64,000 nucleotides of DNA. Origin: Phascolarctobacterium sp. (GTDB taxonomy: Bacteria > Bacillota > Negativicutes > Acidaminococcales > Acidaminococcaceae). Position 1 is the first letter of the stretch, and each line of letters begins with the position of its first letter. Below are positions 29,420 to 37,813 of the stretch, in pieces. Both the position numbers and the translations under genes were made by a program. The stretch covers positions 168,777-232,776 of the forward strand of contig JAUNWI010000001.1 of the NCBI GenBank assembly GCA_030540395.1. Reading direction: 5' to 3'. Under the pieces are notes generated by a model. It did not search any database. It was not told the DNA's origin and was given only the letters and a program-made list of their open reading frames with translations.

Positions 29420-29626
29420 AATTCCTCCACCACGACCTGGTCCCCCTCCCTTTTCCCCTAAAGGGATTAGCACGACCAACACGTTCTCGCTGCACTGCGC
29501 TTGCGACAACGTGGGTCTTAGCGTCAAAAGGGAGGCTCCTTACCAATCTACTATAGCAGAGAGGCTCCCTTTAAAAAGGGAGCTGTCTTAAGCAATTTGC
29601 TACGGCAAATTGCGGACTGAGGAATT
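29420..29626. repeat. MITE-like intergenic repeat, copy 2
   Basis: 207 bp bounded by AATTCCTC and GAGGAATT, with an inner hairpin GGCTCCCTTTAAAAAGGGAG, then CTGTC...GGACTGAGG. This arrangement parallels copy 1 (GAGGGAG-CTGGC...GACTGAGGGAG). A further stem AATTTGC-TACG-GCAAATT lies at 29594-29611. It fills the gap between the ecf operator and the livF stop codon and could act as the livF terminator. Confidence 0.65.
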
Positions 29627-30337
29627 CTATTTCTTCTTACCCAGGTATGCCGCCTTAATTTCCGGATTCTCCAGCAGCTCCCTGCCGCTGCCGGTCATAG
29701 TAATGCGACCGGTCTCCAAAACATAGGCAATGTCGGCCACCTTCAGGGCCATGTTGGCATTCTGTTCAATCAAGAGAATGGTCATGCCCTGACGATTAAT
29801 CTCCTGGATAATCTTAAAAATATCCTTAATAATCAGCGGTGCCAGGCCCAAGGAGGGCTCGTCCATCATCAGCACCTTCGGACGGCTCATAAGAGCTCTG
29901 CCCACGGCCAGCATCTGCTGCTCGCCACCGCTCAAGGTGCCGGCCATCTGCCAGCTGCGCTCCTCCAAGCGGGGGAACAAATCGTAAATCCAACGGATAT
30001 CCTTCTCTATCCCCTCTTTATCGTTGCGCAAATAGGCACCAATCTGCAGGTTTTCCAAAACAGTCAGGTTGGGGAACACCCGGCGCCCTTCGGGCACCAG
30101 GGTAATGCCGTTTTCCACAATCTGCTGGGAGTTCAAGCCGATGAGCTGCTTGTCGCCATAGGTCACAGAGCCGCTATCGGGCTTTACCAGGCCGATAATG
30201 CTGCGCAGCAGGGTGCTTTTGCCAGCACCGTTGGCGCCAATCAATGTTACAATCTTGCCATCCGGCACCTCTAGGGAAATACCCTTCAGGGCTTCGATGC
30301 CGCCATAGGAAACTACTAAATCATTAACCTTAAGCAT
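29627..30337 (-). CDS. livF: Branched-chain amino acid ABC transporter ATPase LivF
   Basis: 236 aa. It has Walker A GANGAGKST, LivF-specific VPEGRRVFPNLTV, signature LSGGEQQML, Walker B LMMDEPSLGLAP and switch LLIEQNA. The start at 30337 (MLKVNDLV) follows GGGGGTGG. It is last gene of livKHMGF and overlaps livG by 8 bp. Confidence 0.97.
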   Translation of the reverse strand: MLKVNDLVVSYGGIEALKGISLEVPDGKIVTLIGANGAGKSTLLRSIIGLVKPDSGSVTYGDKQLIGLNSQQIVENGITLVPEGRRVFPNLTVLENLQIGAYLRNDKEGIEKDIRWIYDLFPRLEERSWQMAGTLSGGEQQMLAVGRALMSRPKVLMMDEPSLGLAPLIIKDIFKIIQEINRQGMTILLIEQNANMALKVADIAYVLETGRITMTGSGRELLENPEIKAAYLGKKK

Positions 30338-31127
30338 CCTCATCCACCCCCAGATATGCCTCAATTACACGATTATTGTTTTGGATTGCAGCCGGTGTAT
30401 CCTCAGCAATGAGCATGCCAAAGTCCAGCACATAAATCCAGTCGCTGATTTCCATAACCAAGTCCATATGATGCTCAATCATAAAGATGGTCAGGTTGTA
30501 TTCATCACGAATCTGGCGGATAAATTCCGTCAGCTCCTCGGTTTCCTTGGGGTTCATGCCTGCCGCAGGCTCGTCCAAAAGCAAAATCTTAGGATTGGTT
30601 GCCAGGGCGCGCACGATTTCCAGGCGGCGCTGCTTGCCGTAAGGCAAGCTGCTTGCCTTCTCGTGGCGAAGCTCCCACAAATCCACAGAGCGCAGCAGCT
30701 TCTCCACATCCGCCTCCATCTGGCGCTGCTCCTTGTTGTACCAGGGCAGGTGCAACGTTGCCGAAAGGAAATTGGACTTTAAATGTAAATGCTTGGCAAT
30801 CATAACATTTTCGTACACGCTTAAGTCCTTAAAGAGGCGAATATTTTGGAAGGTGCGGGCAATACCCATTTTCGCAATATCGCTGGGGCGCTTGCCCGTG
30901 ATTTTCACGGGCTCGCCACCAGGCGCCGTGTAAATTACATCGCCCTCGGTGGGAGTATAAACACCCGTAATCATGTTAAAGGCCGTGGTTTTGCCAGCGC
31001 CGTTAGGACCAATCAGGGCCACAATCTGGTGCTCGCGAATGTCCAAATTCAGCTGGAACACCGCCGTAACGCCACCAAAGCGCATGGTCATAGTATCAGT
31101 TTTTAAAACAGTTTGCGTCTTAGCCAT
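30330..31127 (-). CDS. livG: Branched-chain amino acid ABC transporter ATPase LivG
   Basis: 265 aa. It has Walker A GPNGAGKTT, ARTFQNIRLF, Walker B ILLLDEPAAGMNP and switch FMIEHHMD. The signature is degenerate, SLPYGKQRRLE, as is normal for LivG. The start at 31127 (MAKTQTVLK) follows AAAGGAGC. It overlaps livM by 8 bp. Confidence 0.97.
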   Translation of the reverse strand: MAKTQTVLKTDTMTMRFGGVTAVFQLNLDIREHQIVALIGPNGAGKTTAFNMITGVYTPTEGDVIYTAPGGEPVKITGKRPSDIAKMGIARTFQNIRLFKDLSVYENVMIAKHLHLKSNFLSATLHLPWYNKEQRQMEADVEKLLRSVDLWELRHEKASSLPYGKQRRLEIVRALATNPKILLLDEPAAGMNPKETEELTEFIRQIRDEYNLTIFMIEHHMDLVMEISDWIYVLDFGMLIAEDTPAAIQNNNRVIEAYLGVDEDA

Positions 31128-32190
31128 TGTTCTTTGCTCCTTTCCGCATAAAGTATTTGAAAGGATTCTTGCAGAAAGCAACAAACTTATCCCAGGTAAA
31201 TTCCTCCGTACCCATGATGCCCTTACGCCAGAAGAGTACGCAAATCATGAGCAGCAAAGAGAAAATAACCATACGGAAGCCGGGTCGGAACAGCGGAATC
31301 ACCGTGCCCATAATTTCCCAGGGCTCGTCGAAAATACGCAGGTACTCCAGGCCTGCCGTAACGATAATACTGCCCAGCATACTGCCGGTGATGCTGCCCA
31401 TACCGCCTAGCACGATGATGAGCAGGAAGTTGTAGGTCAGAGTAAAGAGGAAGTTTTTCGGGTCAACAGTACCCAACAGTGTTGCGTAAAGGCCGCCACC
31501 AATGCCTGCAAAGAAGGCACTCAGCATGAAGGCCATGCATTTGTGATGGAACAGGCCCACGCCCATAGCCTCGGCAGCAATTTCGTCCTCACGGATGGCC
31601 TTAAAGGCACGACCATAGGAGGAGTTAATGAGGCAGGTAATAAAAACGAAGATAAGCGCCGTTACTAAAAAGATGTAGCGCACATCGTTAATGGTAGGAA
31701 TATCCTTAATACCCAGCGCGCCGTTGGTAAAGCTTTGGGCATTGGTAATCACGATGCGGATAATCTCAGAAAAGCCCAGGGTAGCAATGGCCAGATAGTC
31801 GCCGCGTAAGCGCAGCACCGGCGTACCAATCAAAAAGGCCACCAAGGCCGCCAAAAGGCCGCCCACAATCAAGGCCAGCCACAGGGGCAGCTGAATATCG
31901 GCAATCAAAGGATTCATGGGCACCGCATAAAAGACGTTGGCACGAAGCTCCACCGGCACGGTAAACACGCCTACCACATAAGCACCCAAGGCCATAAAGC
32001 CAGCCTGACCCAAGCTAAACTGACCGGCAAAGCCGTTGGTCAAATTCATGGACAGACCGATAATCGCATAAATCAGGCACAGATTGATAATTCTGCGCAA
32101 ATAGGAGTCCAGTTCAAACTGCGCGTAGCAAGCACCAGCAAAGAGCACGATGAGGCCAACTACGGTCAGTATCATATTTCTTTTACTCAT
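31120..32190 (-). CDS. livM: Branched-chain amino acid ABC transporter permease LivM
   Basis: 356 aa inner-membrane permease with about 8-10 segments. The family motif NLTNGFAGQFSLGQAGFMALGAY lies near residue 50, and the EAA-like AIREDEIAAEAMG segment contacts the ATPase. It sits 2 bp after livH. Confidence 0.96.
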   Translation of the reverse strand: MSKRNMILTVVGLIVLFAGACYAQFELDSYLRRIINLCLIYAIIGLSMNLTNGFAGQFSLGQAGFMALGAYVVGVFTVPVELRANVFYAVPMNPLIADIQLPLWLALIVGGLLAALVAFLIGTPVLRLRGDYLAIATLGFSEIIRIVITNAQSFTNGALGIKDIPTINDVRYIFLVTALIFVFITCLINSSYGRAFKAIREDEIAAEAMGVGLFHHKCMAFMLSAFFAGIGGGLYATLLGTVDPKNFLFTLTYNFLLIIVLGGMGSITGSMLGSIIVTAGLEYLRIFDEPWEIMGTVIPLFRPGFRMVIFSLLLMICVLFWRKGIMGTEEFTWDKFVAFCKNPFKYFMRKGAKNNG

Positions 32191-32192
32191 GC

Positions 32193-33125
32193 TTACACCT
32201 TCTCCGTAGTTTTTTCACCCAACAGACCCGTGGGCTTGTAGAACAGAATAATAATCAAAACGATGAATGCAAAGGCATCGCGGTAGCCGGACAGCTGCGG
32301 GAAAAAGGCCACAATCAAAACCTCGCCCAAGCCCAGAATAAAGCCGCCGATTACAGCGCCCTTGATATTGCCAATGCCGCCGATTACTGCAGCGATAAAG
32401 CATTTCAGGCCCGGCATAACGCCCAAAAGCGGGGTGATGCCAGGGTAGCGCACGCCCCACATAAAGGCGCCAATGGCTGCCAGGGAGCTGCCAATAATAA
32501 AGGTAATGGAAATAACCCGGTCAATGTTAACGCCCATAACACGGGCAATTTCGTAATCCTTGGATACGGCGCGCATGGCCATACCGGTTTTAGTGTGGTT
32601 GACGATGTGTAGCAGCACTACCAGGCTAATAAAGGTAATCACAGGAATAACCAGGCAAATCGCCTGAATGTGGACACTGCCAAAAGAGACCGTCTGGCTT
32701 AAAAGCGGAATATCCGGAAAGCGCAGGGGACGACCACTGAACAGATAGTTGGCCAGGTTTTCCAACAGAAAGGAAGCACCGATGGCGGAAATCAGCACGG
32801 AATTTTTCGGCGCATCCCGCAGGGGACGATAAGCAGTGCGTTCAATGAGCACGCCCAGCATAGCCGTGGCAATGATTACCAGCACAAAGGTCAGGTACCA
32901 GGGTATGTGGAACACCGTGATACCAAAAAAAGCAAAATAGCAGGCCATCATAACAATATCCGCATGGGCAAAGTTAATCATCAGCAAAATGCCATAAACC
33001 ATGGTATAACCAATAGCAATCAAGGCGTACAGACTGCCTAAGGAAATACCGTTAACAATGTGCTGTGCAAAGCTTGCGGCGGACATGTTGGCGATAACCT
33101 GAAAGAATTGAGTCAAAAAATCCAT
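32193..33125 (-). CDS. livH: Branched-chain amino acid ABC transporter permease LivH
   Basis: 310 aa inner-membrane permease. It carries the family opening NGISLGSLYALIAIGYTMVYGIL and the ATPase-contact segment AVSKDYEIARVMGVN. It is separated from livK by 79 bp that include a hairpin likely to reduce transcription relative to the binding protein. Confidence 0.96.
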   Translation of the reverse strand: MDFLTQFFQVIANMSAASFAQHIVNGISLGSLYALIAIGYTMVYGILLMINFAHADIVMMACYFAFFGITVFHIPWYLTFVLVIIATAMLGVLIERTAYRPLRDAPKNSVLISAIGASFLLENLANYLFSGRPLRFPDIPLLSQTVSFGSVHIQAICLVIPVITFISLVVLLHIVNHTKTGMAMRAVSKDYEIARVMGVNIDRVISITFIIGSSLAAIGAFMWGVRYPGITPLLGVMPGLKCFIAAVIGGIGNIKGAVIGGFILGLGEVLIVAFFPQLSGYRDAFAFIVLIIILFYKPTGLLGEKTTEKV

Positions 33126-33155
33126 TTCTTCACCACCAGAAAAAATCTAAAATTA

Positions 33156-33189
33156 ATGCTCCCACCTCCACGGACGGAAGCGGGAGCAT
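33156..33189 (-). terminator. Attenuating hairpin between livK and livH
   Basis: Stem ATGCTCCC (33156-33163)/GGGAGCAT (33182-33189), T-rich on the minus strand downstream. It is a partial terminator setting a high livK:livHMGF ratio. Confidence 0.7.
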
Positions 33190-33204
33190 CTTTAAGGTCT
33201 TGGT

Positions 33205-34371
33205 TTATTTAACGTCTACAAAGTCCAAATATTTGAATTTGCCGTCTTTAACAACCTTAATAACAGCAGCTTTAATAGCGTCGCCGTTCTTATCCAAGGT
33301 GGTTTTGCCGGTTACAGCTTCCAGATCTTTGGTGGTAGCAATAGCATCGCGAATCTTCTTGGAATCGGTGCCGCCAGCGCGTTTAATAGCGTCGATAGCG
33401 ATCAGGTAGGAGTCATAGCCCAAAGCGGACAGTGCGGAGGGCTCGCCCTTGTACTCGTCGGTATAAGCCTTCAAGAATTTCTTAGCTTCTTCGGTGGAAG
33501 CCTTTTCGCGGTCGAATGCGGTGCTCAGCACGCAGCCTTCAACATCCTTGCCACCAACGTCGATGAATTCTTGAGTTTCCCAGGTGTCGCCGCCCATGAA
33601 CGGAGCCTTGATGCCCAGTTGACGAGCTTGTTTAATCAGCAGTGCGGATTCGGTGAAGTTACCAGGAGCAAATACTGCGTCCGGGTTCTTAGCCTTCAGG
33701 TTGGTCAATACAGCGGTGAAGTCCTTATCACCAGTTTGGTAGTTAGCAACGTCGATGATGCAGTTCTTGTCGTTGGTCAGCTTTTGGAAAGCTTCAACGA
33801 AGAATTTTGCCAGGCCAACGGAGTAATCGTTGGAAACCTCTTGCACGATGGCAACCTTTTTAGCGCCTTGCTTGAAAGCGTAGTTAGCCATTACAGTGCC
33901 TTGGAACGGGTCGATAAAGCATGCACGGAAGTAGTAATCGTTGTTAGCGGTTACCTGCGGGTTGGTGCAGCTGGTGCCGATGGCCGGAACCTTTGCTTCT
34001 TTAACGATATTGCCTGCAGCCATAGCCAAGGAGGAACCATAGGTACCCAAAATAGTGCAAACCTTATCCTTTTCAATCAAACGAGCCGCAACAGAAGCAG
34101 CTTCAGCTTTGTCGGATTTGTTGTCGGCAACAACTAATTGCACCTTTTTGCCCAATACTTCGGGATGCAATTTGTTAGCCAATTTAATGCCGCGCAGCTC
34201 CAATTCGCCGCCAGCAGCGTTGTCGCCGGTCAAGGGCAGGAATACGCCCACTTTAATGGTGTCGCCAGCAGCCTTCTTTTCATCTTTCTTTTTGTCGCCG
34301 CCGCAGCCGGTCATTGCACCAATCATTACAGCAGAGGCTAATAATACGGATAACAGCTTCTTCATTTTCAT
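33205..34371 (-). CDS. livK: Branched-chain amino acid-binding lipoprotein
   Basis: 388 aa. It has a lipoprotein signal with lipobox GAMTGC (Cys23) followed by a Lys/Asp-rich linker. A type 1 periplasmic-binding fold begins at IKVGVFLPLTGDNAAGG. It captures Leu/Ile/Val or related ligand for LivHMGF; specificity cannot be read. It is first gene of the operon with a strong promoter. Confidence 0.96.
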   Translation of the reverse strand: MKMKKLLSVLLASAVMIGAMTGCGGDKKKDEKKAAGDTIKVGVFLPLTGDNAAGGELELRGIKLANKLHPEVLGKKVQLVVADNKSDKAEAASVAARLIEKDKVCTILGTYGSSLAMAAGNIVKEAKVPAIGTSCTNPQVTANNDYYFRACFIDPFQGTVMANYAFKQGAKKVAIVQEVSNDYSVGLAKFFVEAFQKLTNDKNCIIDVANYQTGDKDFTAVLTNLKAKNPDAVFAPGNFTESALLIKQARQLGIKAPFMGGDTWETQEFIDVGGKDVEGCVLSTAFDREKASTEEAKKFLKAYTDEYKGEPSALSALGYDSYLIAIDAIKRAGGTDSKKIRDAIATTKDLEAVTGKTTLDKNGDAIKAAVIKVVKDGKFKYLDFVDVK

Positions 34372-34429
34372 AATGAGTTTCCCTCTCTTCTCCCGCTGCC
34401 ATAAAGATGTGCAGCAATTTGATGTTCCG

Positions 34430-34458
34430 ATTATACCATGTTAGCAGGGCACTTGCAA
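34430..34458 (-). promoter_or_regulatory. livKHMGF promoter
   Basis: -35 TTGCAA (34453-34458), 17-bp spacer, -10 TATAAT (34430-34435). Confidence 0.8.
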
Positions 34459-34459
34459 G

Positions 34460-34850
34460 AGCTGACAAGCTGTAATATTTTACCTGCTTTTTCAGAATGT
34501 TCACCGTTTTACTCCTGCTTCTTTACAATAATCTTGTGGACATTTTTTGCAATTCGGGCCTTTTGTGTTTTTGAGCAGTACAAACCCAAAAGACATAAAA
34601 GTAATTTGTATTTATGGGCAGGACAGTATTTTCTAAAAAATTTTTACTCCAGGAGGACAAACTTACACAGCTCTTTAATATTGTATCATCTGAAACACTA
34701 TCTGATTCCACATTTCTTTGGCATTATCTTTTCATAGCAATGCTAATCGTTGCATCACTTCTATTAATTCTCGACATTAGTATTTTAATTATAAAATCTT
34801 GAAATTCACAATTTGTTCAACACTTTGCCCTTTTTCTGCCACTAGGATGT
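34460..34850. other. AT-rich gap with no convincing gene
   Basis: Between the livK promoter and the candidate small RNA. The only sizeable frame is a plus-strand 62-codon stretch at 34614-34802 ending in a hydrophobic segment (LFIAMLIVASLLLILDISIL). It lacks a ribosome site at its ATG, so I do not call it a gene. Confidence 0.5.
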
Positions 34851-34852
34851 AG

Positions 34853-34962
34853 TATACTATAGGTGTAGCAAGGATAAAACCTGCTACACCCTTCCCATCA
34901 AATTCATCATAAACAGCTTTCCTAAGAGAAACACTCCGCATCATCCCCTGCGGAGTGTTTTT
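34853..34962 (+). ncRNA. Candidate small RNA with terminator
   Basis: A -10-like TATACT (34853-34858) is followed at once by hairpin GTGTAGCA (34863-34870)/TGCTACAC (34882-34889). About 40 nt of open sequence follows, then a strong terminator ACACTCCGCA (34931-34940)/TGCGGAGTGT (34949-34958) with TTTTT. There is no coding frame with a ribosome site inside. No good -35 is seen, so expression is uncertain. Confidence 0.4.
34931..34962 (+). terminator. Intrinsic terminator in the intergenic gap
   Basis: 10-bp GC-rich stem with T-run on the plus strand; it ends the candidate small RNA or any plus-strand read-through. Confidence 0.8.
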
Positions 34963-35073
34963 CGTTTTAAATATACGAGCAAAAACAGTTTTCCTATCTT
35001 TTATTATACTGGATAAAAAACGTCACAAAAATATTTTTGCCGTAAGGTGCCAGTAAAGTGCACAAAAACACTA

Positions 35074-35102
35074 TTCGCAAATTTGCCTGTTAGTGGTATA
35101 AT
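35074..35102 (+). promoter_or_regulatory. Promoter of the mini-ORF-ogt transcript
   Basis: -35 TTCGCA (35074-35079), 17-bp spacer, -10 TATAAT (35097-35102). A long leader of about 170 nt follows before ogt. Confidence 0.6.
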
Positions 35103-35200
35103 AGTACCATTAATTCTACAAGGCGGCATGAGCCCTTTAGGAGAGTAAACATCGTCAAGCTAGCTACAGCTTGTTTTTACAAGGGGAGTAATTAAAAAAT

Positions 35201-35284
35201 ATGCATGGTTTGGGAACGCTGGCCAACTGCTTCAAGACACTGCCTAAGCGAAGCAGTAAGAGAAAGGAGTATGCACTGCTATGA
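35201..35284 (+). CDS. Upstream mini-ORF (27 aa) overlapping ogt
   Basis: ATG at 35201 preceded by AAGGGGAG (12 nt away); 27 codons rich in Lys/Arg (product starts MHGLGTLANCFKTLPKR) end at TGA 35282-35284. The stop overlaps the ogt ATG by two bases, the classic coupling arrangement. The ogt ribosome site (GGAG, 11 nt) is poor, which favours coupling. It may be a leader peptide; I do not recognise the sequence and a chance frame is possible. Confidence 0.45.
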   Translation: MHGLGTLANCFKTLPKRSSKRKEYALL

Positions 35285-35754
35285 AAAAGACTGCCATTTA
35301 CCATTCCCCAGTGGGTGATATTCAATTAGAATACGAGGATGGTGTTGTTACAGCGCTAAAAAATGCCACAGCAGGCGTCAAGGCTGATCCGCCCAGTGAG
35401 CTGGCGAAGCTGGTCTTTCAGCAGTTGGATGAATACTTTGCTGGTACTCGCACAGTATTTGCCTTCCCCTATCGCCTGCAGGGAACGCCCTTTCAGGAAA
35501 AGGTGTGGGAAGCACTGCGCCACATTCCTTACGGCGAAACACGCAGTTATAAAGATATCGCAGAGGCCATTGGGCATCCCAAGGCCTTTCGTGCCGTTGG
35601 CATGGCCAGTCATGCCAATCCCATTTTTATTGCCATCCCCTGTCATCGTGTTATCGGCATCCATGGCTCCTTGGTCGGCTATGGCGGCGGCTTGGAGATG
35701 AAAAAGGCTCTGCTGGAGCTGGAAAAGGAAGCAAGCAGGAAATTAATAAAGTAA
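35281..35754 (+). CDS. ogt: Methylated-DNA-[protein]-cysteine S-methyltransferase
   Basis: 157 aa. It removes O6-alkyl groups from guanine by transfer to Cys121 in the IPCHRV motif. The winged-helix DNA-binding part (TPFQEKVWEALRHIPYGE, then YKDIAEAIGHPKAFRAVG) is standard. It is single-domain, so repair only with no Ada-type regulator. It is preceded by a 170-nt leader and the coupled mini-ORF, and followed by a GC-rich hairpin. Confidence 0.96.
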   Translation: MKKTAIYHSPVGDIQLEYEDGVVTALKNATAGVKADPPSELAKLVFQQLDEYFAGTRTVFAFPYRLQGTPFQEKVWEALRHIPYGETRSYKDIAEAIGHPKAFRAVGMASHANPIFIAIPCHRVIGIHGSLVGYGGGLEMKKALLELEKEASRKLIK

Positions 35755-35762
35755 TAGCACAA

Positions 35763-35786
35763 ATCCCCCGGCCGCAGCCGGGGGAT
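35763..35786 (+). terminator. Terminator after ogt
   Basis: Stem ATCCCCCGGC-cgca-GCCGGGGGAT followed by a weak T-rich run. From here to 35986 I see no gene. Confidence 0.75.
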
Positions 35787-35986
35787 TATACTTTGCTTAG
35801 AATGCCCAATGGGTCCAAAGAATGGAGCCTTGCTTATTCCAGTTGTAACGACACAATGTCTCCATCGTTCTTCAGGAAATTGGTTGCAAAAATATGTCTT
35901 ATTGTATGGCAAGAAAAGGTGCATTTTTTCTGGTATATTTAGTTTACCAAATAATACCAAATCTGCTCTTTATTTATCACTCCTAA

Positions 35987-36652
35987 TCATTTGCCTCTCT
36001 TTTTCACATCATCGGCAATCTTCTTCCGCATTACGCCCACCGCTGCATCAAAATCCTCCATGGCACAGCCGCAGCGCAAGCATTCCATCGTCTCGCTGAG
36101 CACCTGATAGTTATTTTGTAAGCCTTTGCTGTCATTCTTGTAGGTCATAGCCCGCTCTTCCTCGATACCAAAGCGTTTCGCCTCCCGTGGAGCATCAATA
36201 TTGGCTCCCAAAAAGAGGAACTCCCAGCCGTATTTTTCCTTTTGCCGCTTAATCATCTCCTGTAGCCTGCTATAGGTGTACTTGTGGCTGGCGTTTTCCA
36301 GACCATCGGTGATAATTACAAAAATCGTTTTTTGGGGCACGTCCTCCCTGCGAGCATACTTGTGAACATTGCCAATGTGCTTAATGGCACTGCCCACAGC
36401 ATCCAGCAAAGCCGTGCAACCCCTTGGTTCATAATCCTTTTCCGTCAAAAGCTCCACCTTTTTGATATCCACCCGGTCATGGAGCACGGTCATTTCGTGG
36501 TCAAACAGCACCGTCGAAATATAAGCATCGCCCTCAAGCCTGCGCTGTTTTTCCAAAAAGCTGTTATATCCTCCAATGGTGTCCTTTTCCAGCCCATTCA
36601 TGGAGCCACTGCGATCAAGAATAACTACTATTTCCGTCAAGTTTTTCTTCAT
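35987..36652 (-). CDS. von Willebrand factor A-domain protein (TerY-like)
   Basis: 221 aa, cytoplasmic, essentially one vWA domain. The MIDAS motif DRSGS is near residue 13, Thr near 81 (RGCTALLD), and Asp in the VIITDGLENAS strand. This metal-binding fold mediates protein interactions. TerY and similar vWA proteins occur in tellurite/stress-related clusters, but no TerD-type gene is present here. It follows the macrodomain gene by 77 bp. The start at 36652 has GGAGG 9 nt upstream, and that site is buried in a 15-bp RNA stem. Confidence 0.85.
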   Translation of the reverse strand: MKKNLTEIVVILDRSGSMNGLEKDTIGGYNSFLEKQRRLEGDAYISTVLFDHEMTVLHDRVDIKKVELLTEKDYEPRGCTALLDAVGSAIKHIGNVHKYARREDVPQKTIFVIITDGLENASHKYTYSRLQEMIKRQKEKYGWEFLFLGANIDAPREAKRFGIEEERAMTYKNDSKGLQNNYQVLSETMECLRCGCAMEDFDAAVGVMRKKIADDVKKRGK

Positions 36653-36657
36653 AAGTA

Positions 36658-36703
36658 AAAGCCTCCTTTGCTTTGATGACTTCATTATAGCAAAGAAGGC
36701 TTT
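36658..36703 (-). promoter_or_regulatory. Hairpin sequestering the vWA ribosome-binding site
   Basis: Arms 36658-36672 and 36689-36703 pair over 15 bp (one G-U in RNA) around a 16-nt loop that contains TATAAT. On the minus strand the 3' arm contains the GGAGG of the vWA gene and is followed by TTTTACTT. It could act as terminator, translational switch or both. Confidence 0.65.
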
Positions 36704-36729
36704 TTATTTGGTCGCCGCAAAAGCGACAT

Positions 36730-37779
36730 TTAATTCAAGGGCTCCTCACCACGCTTAGCCAGAAAAATGTTGAGCTCAATAACATCATACATCTTTTTGC
36801 TCAAAAACCACTGCACAGCAAGGTCCGTAATATTGTTAGGAGCAAAGGTTATACCCGCATAGCGCATAAGGTCCATGGCCTCATCCATGTTCAATTTCAA
36901 GGCTAGAAGCAAAGCAAAAATGGTCTTTTTATGGGGCGTATAATTCTTTTTACGTAGCTTCGAAAAAAGGCGCCTGTCTATATTGGCTCGTTTATATACT
37001 TCCGTATCAGTAAAGCCCTTTTTATTGATGAGCTTAAACAAATGGTCAGAAAAGCTTTCCATGTGCTCCTTTTGCACAAACTCGTCCCAAACCTTTGCGT
37101 TTGCTTTGGCATAAGATATGGGAGGAATACTGCCAAGAACAAGGCTATGTTCCCGCCTGACAATTTTCTCTCTATAAACATGCTCCGGTGGGTAGTTACT
37201 CTCTAAGCAGTCGCAAAGCATCAGCTCGGGATCAGCAAAATGCTCGTCGATATATTGGTCTAGCTCAGCAAAGCGGTCCTGGGCCACGGTAAAGGAAGCA
37301 TCATCATATATAACCAAATAAACGGTGAACTCGTCTTTATCCAATTGGTCCAAAGCATCGATATATTTCGTGGCTACTTCCACAGCCAAATCCAGCGACA
37401 TGCCACGAGGAAAACGATTGTTGCCAGTAGCCAATAAAGGCATGGCCACACTGCGGCACTCATGCTGCACGGCCAATTCCATAATGCTTTCATAGGTGCT
37501 CTTGAGGAGCATTTCCTCACAATTGTGGCCGCCACGCCACCGGGGACTCACCGCATGAATGATATACTTGGCGTTGAGCTTATACGCAGGTGTAATCGCC
37601 GCCTGTCCGGGAGAAATATTGCCGATTTTGCGTCTTGCCTCCAGCAGCTCTTCCAAGCCAGCTGCATGGTAGATTTTCGCATCCACGCCACTGCCCACCA
37701 CGGGATGCGGGTTGGCTGTGTTGACAATGGCGTCCGCATGCATATCAATGATGTTGTTTTTGACTATTTTTAAAGGCAT
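36730..37779 (-). CDS. Macrodomain protein with C-terminal HTH-like domain
   Basis: 349 aa. Residues 1-160 form a macrodomain: ADAIVNTANPHPVVGSGVD is the ADP-ribose-binding Asn/Gly loop, ISPGQAAITPAYKL and MPLLATGNNRFPRGMS the phosphate loop. These proteins bind or hydrolyse ADP-ribose conjugates. A middle linker is followed from about residue 245 by a helical unit (SFSDHLFKLINKKGFTDTEV, then YKRANIDRRLFSKLRKKN) that looks like an XRE-type helix-turn-helix. It starts 34 bp after the acyl-CoA ligase-like gene with no terminator and GAGGTG as ribosome site, so it may be the next gene of the bioY operon. Confidence 0.88.
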   Translation of the reverse strand: MPLKIVKNNIIDMHADAIVNTANPHPVVGSGVDAKIYHAAGLEELLEARRKIGNISPGQAAITPAYKLNAKYIIHAVSPRWRGGHNCEEMLLKSTYESIMELAVQHECRSVAMPLLATGNNRFPRGMSLDLAVEVATKYIDALDQLDKDEFTVYLVIYDDASFTVAQDRFAELDQYIDEHFADPELMLCDCLESNYPPEHVYREKIVRREHSLVLGSIPPISYAKANAKVWDEFVQKEHMESFSDHLFKLINKKGFTDTEVYKRANIDRRLFSKLRKKNYTPHKKTIFALLLALKLNMDEAMDLMRYAGITFAPNNITDLAVQWFLSKKMYDVIELNIFLAKRGEEPLN

Positions 37780-37813
37780 GAGCTACACCTCTTTTATCTA
37801 AATGCTAATATTC

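Noticed and set aside
34488..34503. Partial third copy of the 60-bp dispersed element (GGTGAACATTCT match)
   Set aside because: Only about 12 bases match and the palindromic 18-mer core is absent.
34614..34802. 62-codon plus-strand frame ending in a hydrophobic helix
   Set aside because: No ribosome site before its ATG, AT-rich low-complexity sequence, and no homology I can recognise.
35103..35200. Known riboswitch (yybP-ykoY-like GGGGAGTA) in the ogt leader
   Set aside because: Only the short AAGGGGAGTA string matches, which is equally explained as the ribosome site of the mini-ORF; the rest of the consensus is missing.
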